Shown piece after piece: positions 42,319 through 50,588 of a DNA stretch of 64,000 nucleotides. Numbering within the stretch: position 1 is the stretch's first letter; each line of letters opens with the position of its first letter. The notes beneath the pieces were generated by a model. It made no database searches, was not told the DNA's origin, and was given only the letters and a program-made list of their open reading frames with translations. The DNA comes from Micrococcus sp023147585 (GTDB lineage: Bacteria > Actinomycetota > Actinomycetes > Actinomycetales > Micrococcaceae), in the NCBI RefSeq assembly GCF_044872765.1, contig NZ_CP085253.1:2356001-2420000 (forward strand), in the 5' to 3' direction. Both the position numbers and the translations under genes were made by a program.

Positions 42319-44022
42319 TCATCCCCCGACGAGCGCCGCCACCTGCGACCGCAGCCGCTCGAGCCGCTCAGCTGCCGCGTCCGGGTCCGCGTCCCGCGTG
42401 CCGAGGTAGCACTTGAGCTTGGGCTCCGTGCCGGAGGGGCGGATGAGCACGCGCGTGCCCGAGTCGGTGGCGAACAGCAGCGCGTCGGTGGGGGGCAGGC
42501 CCGCGCCGCCCTCGGCCAGGTCCCGGCTCACGGTCACCGGCTCGCCCGCGAGCTCGGCGGGGCCCCGCTCGCGCAGCGCGGCCATCGTCGCCCCGATGAT
42601 CGACAGGTCCTGCACCCGCACGGACACCTGCGCGGCCGGCATCGCGCCGGTCACCGCGTCGACGGCGGCCAGCGCGTCGGCCAGCGTGCGCCCGGAGGCC
42701 GCGAGGTCGGCGGCCAGCTCGCACGCCAGCAGCGCGGCGGTGATGCCGTCCTTGTCCCGCACGAGGTCCGGGGCCACGCAGTAGCCGAGCGCCTCCTCGT
42801 AGCCGTAGCCGAGCTCGGGGGCGCGCGAGATCCACTTGAAGCCGGTGAGCGTCACGTGATGCGCCACCCCCTCGGCCTCGGCGAGGACGGCCAGCTGCGG
42901 AGCGGAGACCACGGAGTTCGCGGCGCTGCGACCCGTGGCCCGGAGCTGCGGCATGAGGTGGGCCCCCAGCAGGGTCCCGACGGCGTCGCCGGAGAGCATC
43001 CGCCAGGTCCGGGCGCCGGCGCCGTCGGTGATCCGCACGCCGAGGGCGAGGCGGTCCGCGTCCGGGTCGTTGGCGATCACGAGGTCCGCGTCCCGCTCCG
43101 CCGCGAGGGCGAGCGCGAGGTCCATGGCGCCCGGCTCCTCCGGATTGGGGAAGGCCACCGTGGGGAAGGCGGGGTCCGGCTGCGCCTGCTCCGGCACCAT
43201 CTCGACGTCGGCGAAGCCCGCCTCGGCGAGCAGTCCGGGGAGCACGGCCCCGCCCACGCCGTGCATCGGCGTGTAGACCACGCGCAGGGCGCGGTGGGGG
43301 AAGCGGCCCGGGTCCAGCAGGCCGAGCGCGGCCTCCTGGTAGGCCTCGAGCAGCTCCGGCCCGGCCAGCTCCCAGCCGTCCGCGGCGAGGGCGATGTCCG
43401 CGGGCCAGGCCTCGTGGTCGATCAGGGCGGCGATCTGCGCGTCCGCCGGGGAGACCAGCTGGGCGCCGCGCCCGGCGGCGTCCGTCATGCGTCCGCCGAG
43501 GTACACCTTGTAGCCGTTGTCCGCGGGCGGGTTGTGGCTCGCGGTGACCATCACGCCGGCGTCGGCGTTGAGGTGGCGGACAGCGAAGGCGAGCACCGGC
43601 GTGGGCAGCGCCGAGGGCAGCAGGATCACCTGCGCGCCGGCCGCCGTGAGCACCGCCGCCGTGTCCTGCGCGAAGGCGGCCGAGCCGCGTCGCGCGTCGT
43701 AGCCCACCACCGCGAGCGGGGCCGGGGCGTCCGCCCCGAGCACCTGCCAGAGATGCGCGCCGAGCGCGGCCGCGGTGCGGCGCACCACGATCCTGTTCAT
43801 GCGCGACTCGCCGGGGCCCTCCTCCGCGCGCAGCCCCGCCGTGCCGAACGTGAGCGGGCCGGAGAACCGGGAGGCCAGGGAGGCCCGGGCGGCGTCGGCC
43901 TCCGGACCGGTGCCCTCGGCGGCGTCCAGCTCGGCCCGCAGGATCTCCCGGTGCACGGGCTCCGGGTCCTCCACGGACCAGCGCTCGGCGAGGGCGACGA
44001 CGCGGGGGTCCAGGGCGCTCAT
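42319..44022 (-). CDS. Phosphosugar mutase (phosphoglucomutase/phosphomannomutase family)
   Basis: A 567-residue alpha-D-phosphohexomutase superfamily protein with the phosphoserine loop VTASHNPPADNGYK, the metal loop NDPDADRLAL, the sugar-binding GYEEALGYC and the phosphate-binding RPSGTEPKLKCY. The length and its pairing with purine nucleoside phosphorylase (4-bp ATGA overlap) and deoC suggest PGM2-like phosphopentomutase activity, converting (deoxy)ribose-1-phosphate to the 5-phosphate. That is inference; glucose or mannose phosphate could equally be the substrate. A longer frame to 44469 is rejected because it lies inside the upstream gene. Confidence 0.88.
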   Translation of the reverse strand: MSALDPRVVALAERWSVEDPEPVHREILRAELDAAEGTGPEADAARASLASRFSGPLTFGTAGLRAEEGPGESRMNRIVVRRTAAALGAHLWQVLGADAPAPLAVVGYDARRGSAAFAQDTAAVLTAAGAQVILLPSALPTPVLAFAVRHLNADAGVMVTASHNPPADNGYKVYLGGRMTDAAGRGAQLVSPADAQIAALIDHEAWPADIALAADGWELAGPELLEAYQEAALGLLDPGRFPHRALRVVYTPMHGVGGAVLPGLLAEAGFADVEMVPEQAQPDPAFPTVAFPNPEEPGAMDLALALAAERDADLVIANDPDADRLALGVRITDGAGARTWRMLSGDAVGTLLGAHLMPQLRATGRSAANSVVSAPQLAVLAEAEGVAHHVTLTGFKWISRAPELGYGYEEALGYCVAPDLVRDKDGITAALLACELAADLAASGRTLADALAAVDAVTGAMPAAQVSVRVQDLSIIGATMAALRERGPAELAGEPVTVSRDLAEGGAGLPPTDALLFATDSGTRVLIRPSGTEPKLKCYLGTRDADPDAAAERLERLRSQVAALVGG

Positions 44023-44930
44023 CAGATCCGCCCCACGATCTCGGCGAGCAGGCGCGAGATGCGCGGCCCGGCGGCACGGCCGGCCTCCACCACCTCGGCA
44101 TGCGAGAGCGGCGTCTCGGAGATCCCGGCGCCCGGGTTGGTCACGAGCGAGATGCCAAACACCTCGAGGCCGGCGTGGCGGGCCGCGATGGCGTCGAGTG
44201 CCGTGGACATGCCCACGAGGTCCCCGCCGAGCGTGCGGGCCATGCGCACCTCCGCGGGCGTCTCGTACTGCGGGCCGGAGAACTGCACGTACACGCCCTC
44301 GGTGAGGGAGGGGTCCACCTCGCGGGCGATCGCGCGGATGCGCGGGGAGTAGAGGTCCGTGAGGTCCACGAACGTGGCGCCCACCAGAGGCGTGGCGCCC
44401 GTGAGGTTGATGTGGTCCGAGATCACCACGGGCGTGCCCGGGGCGATCGCCGGGTCCAGCCCGCCGCACCCGTTCGTCAGCACGACGACGGACGCGCCCG
44501 CCGCGGCCGCCGTGCGGACGGTGTGGGCCACGTCCTGCGCGCTGCGGGACTCGTAGAAGTGGGTGCGCGAGCCGAAGACCAGGGCGTGCGTGCCGTCCGG
44601 CAGGCGCACGGAGCGGATCACGGCGCTGTGGCCCGGCACCTGCGGGGCGTGGAAGCCCGGCACGTCGGCCAGCGGCACGGCCGCCACCTCCTCGCCCAGC
44701 AGCGCGCCCGTGCCGCCCCAGCCCGAGCCCAGCACGACGGCGATGCGGTGCTCCGGCACGCCCGTCGCCTCGGCGATGGCCGCGGCGGCCTGCCGGGCCT
44801 CGGCGAAGCCGGGGTGGTCGCCGACGAGCCGGGACTCGCCGGCGACCCCGGGGGCGCCGGCGAAGCCGGGGTGGGCGCCGGTCGTGGAGTCAGGTGCGGC
44901 CGGGGCGGGGGAGGAGGTCTGCTCGTTCAC
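44022..44930 (-). CDS. punA: Purine-nucleoside phosphorylase
   Basis: Phosphorolysis of purine (deoxy)nucleosides to base and (deoxy)ribose-1-phosphate. The 302-residue protein has the trimeric-PNP blocks VVLGSGWGG, VPGHSAV, GRTHFYE-like SRTHFYES, LTNGCGGLDP, SDHINLTG and GVYVQFSGPQYETPAEV, followed by VGMST and the substrate Asn in VTNPGAG. The first ~35 residues are Ala/Gly/Pro-rich and not conserved. The start is GTG with a TAGACT box 6 nt upstream. Confidence 0.94.
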   Translation of the reverse strand: MNEQTSSPAPAAPDSTTGAHPGFAGAPGVAGESRLVGDHPGFAEARQAAAAIAEATGVPEHRIAVVLGSGWGGTGALLGEEVAAVPLADVPGFHAPQVPGHSAVIRSVRLPDGTHALVFGSRTHFYESRSAQDVAHTVRTAAAAGASVVVLTNGCGGLDPAIAPGTPVVISDHINLTGATPLVGATFVDLTDLYSPRIRAIAREVDPSLTEGVYVQFSGPQYETPAEVRMARTLGGDLVGMSTALDAIAARHAGLEVFGISLVTNPGAGISETPLSHAEVVEAGRAAGPRISRLLAEIVGRI

Positions 44931-44936
44931 GCCGCC

Positions 44937-44942
44937 AGTCTA
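44937..44942 (-). promoter_or_regulatory. Candidate -10 box for leaderless punA
   Basis: Minus-strand TAGACT lies 6 nt before the punA GTG, and no Shine-Dalgarno sequence is present. It is divergent from the promoter of the flavoprotein gene. Confidence 0.5.
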
Positions 44943-44973
44943 GGCGCGGGGCCCGGGGCCGGGCCCGGGTGCT

Positions 44974-45002
44974 GTGACTTTCCGGCCCACGGCGGACACA
45001 AT
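44974..45002 (+). promoter_or_regulatory. Candidate promoter for the LpdA-like gene
   Basis: GTGACT (44974-44979), a 17-bp spacer, CACAAT (44997-45002), then exactly 7 nt to the GTG at 45010. The arrangement suggests a leaderless transcript and argues for the GTG over the ATG at 45001. Confidence 0.5.
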
Positions 45003-45009
45003 GAGGACC

Positions 45010-46437
45010 GTGAGCGACGAGAACACGACCTTCATCCCCTCCCTGACCATCATCGGCGGCGGCCCCGGCGGCTACGAGGCGGCCATGGTGGCCGCCAAGC
45101 TCGGTGCCCGGGTCACCGTCATCGAGCGCCAGGGCATGGGGGGCTCCGCCGTCCTCACGGACGTGGTCCCGTCCAAGACCCTGATCGCCACGGCCGAGTC
45201 CATGCGCCGCGTGATGTCCGCCAAGGACCTCGGCGTGGACCTCGGCGGCGGCGAGCCCCGCGCGGACATGCTCGACGTGGACCGCCGCATCCTGGCCCTC
45301 GCCGGGGAGCAGTCCCGGGACATCGAGGCCGCCCTCACGGCGCTCGGCGTCCGCGTCATCCACGGCACGGCGCGCGTCGTCGGTCCCCACGAGGTGGAGG
45401 TGCGCCCCGAGGACGAGGCCGAGGGCGCCGACCGCGAGGTGATCACCTCGGATGCGATCCTCGTGGCCGTGGGCGCGAGCCCCCGCGAGCTGCCCACCGC
45501 CCTCCCGGACGGCGAGCGCATCTTCAACTGGAAGCAGCTGTACGCGCTGCAGGAGCTGCCCGAGCACCTCATCGTGGTGGGCTCGGGCGTGACCGGCGCC
45601 GAGTTCGCCTCCGCGTACGACCGCCTCGGCGCGGAGGTCACCCTGGTCTCCTCCCGTGACCGCGTGCTCCCCGGCGAGGACGCCGACGCCGCCGAGCTGC
45701 TCGAGCACGTGTTCCACGAGAACGGCCTGAACGTGGTGGGCCGCTCCCGCGCCGAGGCCGTCGAGCGCACGGAGACCGGCGTGCGCGTGCACCTCTCCGG
45801 CGAGGGCGCTGCGGACACCCCCGTGCTCGAGGGCTCGCACTGCCTCGTGGCCGTGGGCGGCGTCCCCAACACCGCGGGCCTGGGCCTGAAGGAGGTCGGC
45901 GTGGAGCTGACCGAGTCCGGCCACGTCAAGGTCGACGGAGTCTCCCGCACCACGGTGCCCAGCATCTACGCCGCGGGCGACTGCACCGGTGCGCTCGCCC
46001 TCGCCTCGGTGGCCGCCATGCAGGGGCGCATCGCCGTCGCGCACCTGCTGGGCGACGCCCTCAAGCCGCTGCGCCCGCACCTGCTGGCCTCCAACATCTT
46101 CACCTCCCCCGAGATCGCCACGGTGGGCGTCACCCAGGAGCAGGTGGACTCCGGCAAGTACCAGGCGGACGTGCTGCGCCTGGACTTCGCGACCAATCCC
46201 CGCGCCAAGATGCAGGGCGTGAAGGAGGGCTTCGTGAAGATCTTCGCCCGCCAGGGCTCGGGCACCGTGATCGGCGGCGTGGTGGTGGCCCCGCGGGCCT
46301 CCGACCTCATCTACCCGCTCGCGCTCGCCGTGACCCACAAGCTCCACGTGGACGACCTCGCGGACACCTTCACCGTGTACCCCTCCATGTCCGGTTCCAT
46401 CGCGGAGGCGGCGCGCCGCCTGCACGTGCGCCTGTGA
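45010..46437 (+). CDS. lpdA: NAD(P)H dehydrogenase (quinone), LpdA-like flavoprotein
   Basis: A 475-residue pyridine nucleotide-disulfide oxidoreductase family member. It has the FAD loop IIGGGPGGYEAA, NAD loop VVGSGVTGAEFASAY and second FAD block YAAGDCTGALALASVA, and ends with a dimerisation domain (SPEIATVGVT, HVRL). The place of the usual redox pair (GGTCLNVGCIPSK) reads GGSAVLTDVVPSK, with no cysteines, so it cannot be a dihydrolipoamide dehydrogenase. It matches mycobacterial LpdA (Rv3303c)-type quinone reductases. The start is uncertain between GTG 45010, favoured by promoter spacing, and ATG 45001. Confidence 0.87.
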   Translation: MSDENTTFIPSLTIIGGGPGGYEAAMVAAKLGARVTVIERQGMGGSAVLTDVVPSKTLIATAESMRRVMSAKDLGVDLGGGEPRADMLDVDRRILALAGEQSRDIEAALTALGVRVIHGTARVVGPHEVEVRPEDEAEGADREVITSDAILVAVGASPRELPTALPDGERIFNWKQLYALQELPEHLIVVGSGVTGAEFASAYDRLGAEVTLVSSRDRVLPGEDADAAELLEHVFHENGLNVVGRSRAEAVERTETGVRVHLSGEGAADTPVLEGSHCLVAVGGVPNTAGLGLKEVGVELTESGHVKVDGVSRTTVPSIYAAGDCTGALALASVAAMQGRIAVAHLLGDALKPLRPHLLASNIFTSPEIATVGVTQEQVDSGKYQADVLRLDFATNPRAKMQGVKEGFVKIFARQGSGTVIGGVVVAPRASDLIYPLALAVTHKLHVDDLADTFTVYPSMSGSIAEAARRLHVRL

Positions 46438-46450
46438 GCTGAGCGGTCCT

Positions 46451-46486
46451 CCACCTCCACCCCCACCCCCACCCCCACCCCCACCC
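46451..46486 (+). repeat. Six tandem CCACCC hexamers
   Basis: Six units of CCACCY in register, starting 13 bp after the lpdA stop. The opposite strand is GGGTGG-rich and could form a G-quadruplex. It abuts the palindrome at 46488. Confidence 0.9.
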
Positions 46487-46487
46487 A

Positions 46488-46542
46488 GAGTGGTCACAAC
46501 ACGCCGCGTCGCCTTTCCGCAGGCGGCGTGTCGTGACCACTC
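46488..46542. repeat. Long near-perfect palindrome downstream of lpdA
   Basis: 20-bp arms (46488-46507 and 46523-46542) with one mismatch and a 15-base loop. It may terminate lpdA transcription. It has the same layout as the palindrome at 42148: stem, then a G-rich array within 2 bp. Confidence 0.88.
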
Positions 46543-46543
46543 C

Positions 46544-46683
46544 GGGACGGGACGGGCCGGGACGGGACAGGTCGGGTCGGGCCGGGCCGGGACGGGCCGG
46601 GTCGGGCCGGGACGGGCCGGGACGGGACGGGACAGGTCGGGACAGGTCGGGACGGGTCGGGCCGGGCCGGGACAGGTCGGGCC
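46544..46683 (+). repeat. Twenty-eight tandem pentamers, consensus GGGNC
   Basis: A gap-free array of 28 five-base units, mostly GGGAC, GGGCC, GGGTC and AGGTC, filling most of the space between two convergent genes. Frames reading through it appear open only because of the repeat. Copy number could vary by slippage. Confidence 0.92.
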
Positions 46684-46689
46684 TCCACC

Positions 46690-46741
46690 GACGACGGCGG
46701 CCGGTCACCTTCACGCTGGAAGGTGACCGGCCGCCGTCGTC
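46690..46741. terminator. Terminator hairpin of the MHS transporter gene
   Basis: A perfect 22-bp stem (46690-46711 with 46720-46741) around an 8-base loop, 18 bp past the minus-strand stop at 46760. Confidence 0.85.
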
Positions 46742-46759
46742 TCCGGGAGGGGTCCTGGC

Positions 46760-48238
46760 TCACCGGGCCGCGCGGCGCTCCCGAGCGGAGGAGACGGTGT
46801 CCAGGTCCGCGTGCCGCGTCTCGGGGGAGAGGGCCAGGGCGACCATCGTGATCAGCGAGGCCGCGGCGAGGTAGTAGCCGACGTACGAGACGTCGAACTT
46901 CTGCACCAGCCAGGCCGCCACGAACGGCGTGAGGGCCGCGCCGAGGATCGAGGACACGTTGTACGCGATGCCCGAGCCCGTGTAGCGCGTGTTCGTGGGG
47001 AACAGCTCGGGCAGGACGGCGGACATGGGGCCGAAGGTCAGGCCCATGAGCGTCATGCCGACCGCGAGGAACGCGACCATGAGCGGGACGTTCACCTCGG
47101 CGCCGGTGCCCATCGTGGCCGGGGCCAGCCAGAGGCCGAAGCTCAGGCCGAACAGGATCATGAGGCCGGAGACGGTCAGGAGGGTGGGCTTGCGGCCGAA
47201 GCGGTCCGCCAGCCAGCCGGACACCGGGATGAACGCCGCGAAGAACGCGATGCCGATCAGCTGCAGCACGAGGAACTCGGAGTACGGGATCCCGAGCATG
47301 CCGTTCTCCCGCTTGCCGATCGCGTAGGAGAGGATCCACGTGGTCATGAGGTAGAAGAGCACGTACGTGGCGTACATGACGAAGGTGCCGAGGATCAGCT
47401 CCCACCAGTTGCGGCGGAAGACCTCGCCGACGGGGGCCTTGACGCGCTGGTCGTTGTCCAGGGCGCGCTGGAAGACCGGCGTCTCCTCGAGGCGGACGCG
47501 CACGTACATGCCCACGGCCACCATGGCGATCGAGAGCAGGAACGGCATGCGCCACACCCACGTGAGGAAGGCGCCGTCCATGTCCGGGTTGGTGGAGTCG
47601 TGGTCGAAGCCGAGCACGAGCAGCAGGTACAGGCCGTTGGCCAGGAAGAAGCCGATCGGGGCGCCGAGCTGCGGCCACATGGCCGCCTGCGCGCGCTTGC
47701 CCTCCTTCGCGTACTCGGTGGCCAGCAGGGCCGCGCCGGACCACTCGCCGCCCAGGCCGAGGCCCTGGGTGAAGCGCAGGATGGTGAGCATGGCCGGCGC
47801 CCACAGGCCCACCTGGTAGTACGTGGGCAGCAGGCCGATGAGGAACGTGGCGATGCCCATGGTCAGCAGGGAGCCGATGAGCGTGACCTTGCGGCCCATG
47901 CGGTCGCCGAAGTGGCCGAACAGCACCGAGCCGATCGGGCGGGCCACGAACGCCGCGCCGAAGGTGGCCATGGAGGCCAGGAGCGCGGCGCCGTCATCGC
48001 CCTTCGCGAAGAAGATCAGCGGGAACACCGAGACGGCGGCCGTGGCGTAGACGTAGAAGTCGTAGAACTCGATCGAGGTGCCGATGAGCGAGGCCACGAC
48101 CACGCGCGAGCGGGGCACGGGCGTCTCGTCGGCGGCGGCTACCGCGGGGGCGACGGCGGCCGGGGCGCCGGCGCCGGCGGGGCCGGCGGGTGTGCCAGCA
48201 GACGCGGCGGGGCCCGAGGGCGGAGTGGAGTGGGACAT
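46760..48238 (-). CDS. MFS transporter, metabolite:H+ symporter (MHS) family
   Basis: A 492-residue, 12-helix transporter. After an Ala/Pro/Gly-rich cytoplasmic N-terminus (about 1-45) come SLIGTSIEFYDFYVYATAA, the MFS loop motif GHFGDRMGRK between helices 2 and 3, RFTQGLGLGGEWSGAALL in helix 4, and LADRFGRKP between helices 8 and 9. These are typical of MHS proteins such as the ShiA and ProP types, which import shikimate, betaine or organic acids. The substrate is not evident. The start ATG 48238 has CGGAG 7 nt upstream; an extended in-frame start at 48376 is rejected. Confidence 0.9.
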   Translation of the reverse strand: MSHSTPPSGPAASAGTPAGPAGAGAPAAVAPAVAAADETPVPRSRVVVASLIGTSIEFYDFYVYATAAVSVFPLIFFAKGDDGAALLASMATFGAAFVARPIGSVLFGHFGDRMGRKVTLIGSLLTMGIATFLIGLLPTYYQVGLWAPAMLTILRFTQGLGLGGEWSGAALLATEYAKEGKRAQAAMWPQLGAPIGFFLANGLYLLLVLGFDHDSTNPDMDGAFLTWVWRMPFLLSIAMVAVGMYVRVRLEETPVFQRALDNDQRVKAPVGEVFRRNWWELILGTFVMYATYVLFYLMTTWILSYAIGKRENGMLGIPYSEFLVLQLIGIAFFAAFIPVSGWLADRFGRKPTLLTVSGLMILFGLSFGLWLAPATMGTGAEVNVPLMVAFLAVGMTLMGLTFGPMSAVLPELFPTNTRYTGSGIAYNVSSILGAALTPFVAAWLVQKFDVSYVGYYLAAASLITMVALALSPETRHADLDTVSSARERRAAR

Positions 48239-48305
48239 GAGAGCTCCGAGGGACGGACGGTCACCGAGGGTCGGATGGCCCACGATGTGAGATGGAATGT
48301 CCGCC

Positions 48306-48311
48306 AGTATA
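48306..48311 (-). promoter_or_regulatory. Candidate -10 box for the MHS transporter gene
   Basis: Minus-strand TATACT, a 5/6 match to consensus, about 68 nt before the ATG. No clear -35 hexamer. Confidence 0.5.
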
Positions 48312-48410
48312 GGAGTGGCGCGCTGACGTGCCCTCACGCTGGCTGCACCTGTCCACCATGCGGACGGCTCGGCCACTGGGAATCATGCGCCGACGACTGC
48401 GGACGCGACG

Positions 48411-48456
48411 GCGCCTCGGCCAGGGGTCCGGTCCGGCGCCTCGGCCAGGGGTCCGG
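48411..48456 (+). repeat. 21-bp direct repeat in the gap before the carboxylase gene
   Basis: The 384-bp gap 48239-48622 holds no convincing gene. It contains a perfect 21-bp direct repeat (48411-48431 and 48436-48456) separated by 4 bp. A local drop in GC near 48510-48550 is the only other visible feature. Confidence 0.85.
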
Positions 48457-48622
48457 CGCGGAGGGATGGACCGACGCGTCGCTGTGCCCGGCGACCAGGT
48501 GGTGTGTCCCCGAAATGACATGGTCTATCCGGTCTAGCCCATGGCAATTGCCGGACGACCTCCCTGGTCTGCCACAGGAGAGCCCTTCCCCGCGGGGAGC
48601 GTGGCCGCGCCCGGACGCGCAC

Positions 48623-50470
48623 TCAGCCTTCGTCGTCGATGGTGGCGAGCACGTCGCCGGCCTTGACCGTCTCGCCGGCCTTCACGCTCAACCCGGAGAC
48701 CACGCCCGCGCGGTGCGCCGTGAGGGGCTGCTCCATCTTCATGGCCTCCATGACCACGATGAGATCGCCCTCGGCCACGGCCTGCCCGTTCTCCGCCGCC
48801 ACCTTCACCACCGTGCCCTGCATGGGCGCGGTCAGCGCGTTGGTGCTGGGCGCCGTGGCCGCACCGGCGCGGGCTCCGCGGGGCCGACGTCGGCCCGCGC
48901 CGGCGCGCTGCGCGGCGCCCTGCACGGAGTGCATCGCGGCCGCGAACGTGGGCAGGGTGACGTCCACGCGCTTGCCGTTGACCTCCACCGTGACGGTGTG
49001 GCGGGCCTCCGGTGCGGCGGGGTCGGCGGGCGTCTGGCCGTAGGGCTCCAGGAGCGCGGCGAACTCGGTCTCGATCCAGCGGGTGTGGACCGAGAACGGT
49101 TCCTCGGAGCCGGCGAGCTCGGGCGCGAACGCCGGGTCCTTCACCACGGCCCGGTGGAACGGCAGCACCGAGGGCATCCCCGCGATCTCCGCCTCGCCGA
49201 GCGCACGGGCGGCCCGCTGGAGGGCCTGGCGGCGGGTGGCGCCCGTGACGATCAGCTTGGCGACCATCGAGTCGAACGCCCCGGAGACGGTCTCGCCCTC
49301 CAGCACGCCGGTGTCCACGCGCACGCCGGGGCCCGAGGGCAGGCGGAACGTGGTGAGGCGGCCGGGGGCGGGCAGGAAGCCGCGGCCCGGGTCCTCACCG
49401 TTGAGGCGGAACTCGATCGAGTGGCCGCGCACCTCGGGATCGGTGTAGCCGAGGGCCTCACCGCGGGCGAGGCGGAACTGCTCCCGCACGAGGTCGATGC
49501 CCGTGACCTCCTCGGACACGGGGTGCTCCACCTGCAGGCGCGTGTTCACCTCGAGGAAGGACAGGGTGCCGTCCTGGCCCACGAGGAACTCGCACGTGCC
49601 CGCGCCCACGTAGCCGGCCTCCTTGAGCAGCGCCTTGGAGGACTCGACGAGGCGGCGGTTCTGCTCGTCTGTGAGGAACGGCGCGGGCGCCTCCTCCACG
49701 AGCTTCTGGTTGCGGCGCTGCAGCGAGCAGTCACGCGTGGAGACCACCACGACGTCGCCGTGCACGTCCGCGAGGCACTGCGTCTCCACGTGGCGCGGCT
49801 TGTCCAGGAAGCGCTCCACGAAGCACTCGCCGCGGCCGAACGCCGAGACCGCCTCGCGCACCGCGGACTCGTAGAGCTCGGGGATCTCCTCGCGCTGGCG
49901 GGCCACCTTGATGCCGCGGCCGCCGCCGCCGTACGCGGCCTTGATGGCCACGGGCAGGCCGTGCTCGTCCGCGAACGCGAGCACCTCGGCCGTGCCCGTG
50001 GCGGGAGAGGTGGTGCCGGGGGCGAGCGGGGCGCCGACCCTCGTGGCCAGCCGGCGCGCGGAGACCTTGTCCCCGAGGGCGTCGATGGCCGCCGGCGGCG
50101 GGCCGATCCACACGAGGCCGGCCGCCTCGACGGCGCGCGCGAAGCCGGCGTTCTCCGAGAGGAAGCCGTAGCCGGGGTGCACGGCGTCGGCGCCGGAGCG
50201 CTCAGCGGCGTCCAGGATCTTCTCCACGAGCAGGTAGGAGTCGGCCGCGGTCTCCCCGCCGATGGCCACGGCCTCGTCGGCGAGCTTGACGTGGAGGGCG
50301 TCGCGGTCCGGCTCGGCGTAGACGGCCACCGAGGTGAGGCCCTCGTCCTGGCATGCACGGATGACGCGGACGGCGATCTCCCCGCGGTTGGCGATCAGCA
50401 CGCGGGAGAACGGCCGCGGAGTCCCGGCGTCGGTGGCGAGGGGGGCCTGGGGCGCGTCGGCGGTGCTCAT
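48623..50470 (-). CDS. accA3: Acyl-CoA carboxylase alpha subunit (biotin carboxylase + biotin carrier)
   Basis: A 615-residue AccA3-type protein that carboxylates its own biotin using bicarbonate and ATP. The biotin carboxylase part (about 20-470) has LIANRGEIAVRVIRA, the ATP-grasp loop AAYGGGGRGIKV, ECFVERFLDKPRHVE, and EVNTRLQVEHPVSE. After a linker rich in Arg/Ala/Pro the biotinyl domain carries VMEAMKMEQPL, Lys578 being the biotin site. It pairs with the beta and epsilon subunits at 53042-54903 and BirA at 55070. Start ATG 50470. Confidence 0.95.
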   Translation of the reverse strand: MSTADAPQAPLATDAGTPRPFSRVLIANRGEIAVRVIRACQDEGLTSVAVYAEPDRDALHVKLADEAVAIGGETAADSYLLVEKILDAAERSGADAVHPGYGFLSENAGFARAVEAAGLVWIGPPPAAIDALGDKVSARRLATRVGAPLAPGTTSPATGTAEVLAFADEHGLPVAIKAAYGGGGRGIKVARQREEIPELYESAVREAVSAFGRGECFVERFLDKPRHVETQCLADVHGDVVVVSTRDCSLQRRNQKLVEEAPAPFLTDEQNRRLVESSKALLKEAGYVGAGTCEFLVGQDGTLSFLEVNTRLQVEHPVSEEVTGIDLVREQFRLARGEALGYTDPEVRGHSIEFRLNGEDPGRGFLPAPGRLTTFRLPSGPGVRVDTGVLEGETVSGAFDSMVAKLIVTGATRRQALQRAARALGEAEIAGMPSVLPFHRAVVKDPAFAPELAGSEEPFSVHTRWIETEFAALLEPYGQTPADPAAPEARHTVTVEVNGKRVDVTLPTFAAAMHSVQGAAQRAGAGRRRPRGARAGAATAPSTNALTAPMQGTVVKVAAENGQAVAEGDLIVVMEAMKMEQPLTAHRAGVVSGLSVKAGETVKAGDVLATIDDEG

Positions 50471-50505
50471 GGGCTTCGGGGACTCCTCGGGGAAGACGGC
50501 GGAGG

Positions 50506-50541
50506 CAGCGGCACGGGCTGCCGCTGTTCATCAGCACCCTA
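50506..50541 (-). promoter_or_regulatory. Candidate promoter and leader hairpin of accA3
   Basis: Minus-strand TAGGGT (50536-50541) could be a -10 box. An 8-bp inverted repeat (50506-50513 with 50519-50526) would form a hairpin in the resulting ~60-nt leader. Weak evidence. Confidence 0.3.
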
Positions 50542-50588
50542 CTGTGGGTGGGGGAACCCTCACAGCAACCCGGCTCGGATCCGCCGGA

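Noticed and set aside
46360..46760. Small proteins encoded in the pentamer array
   Set aside because: All six frames stay open or periodic only because of the repeat; no ribosome site or recognisable product.
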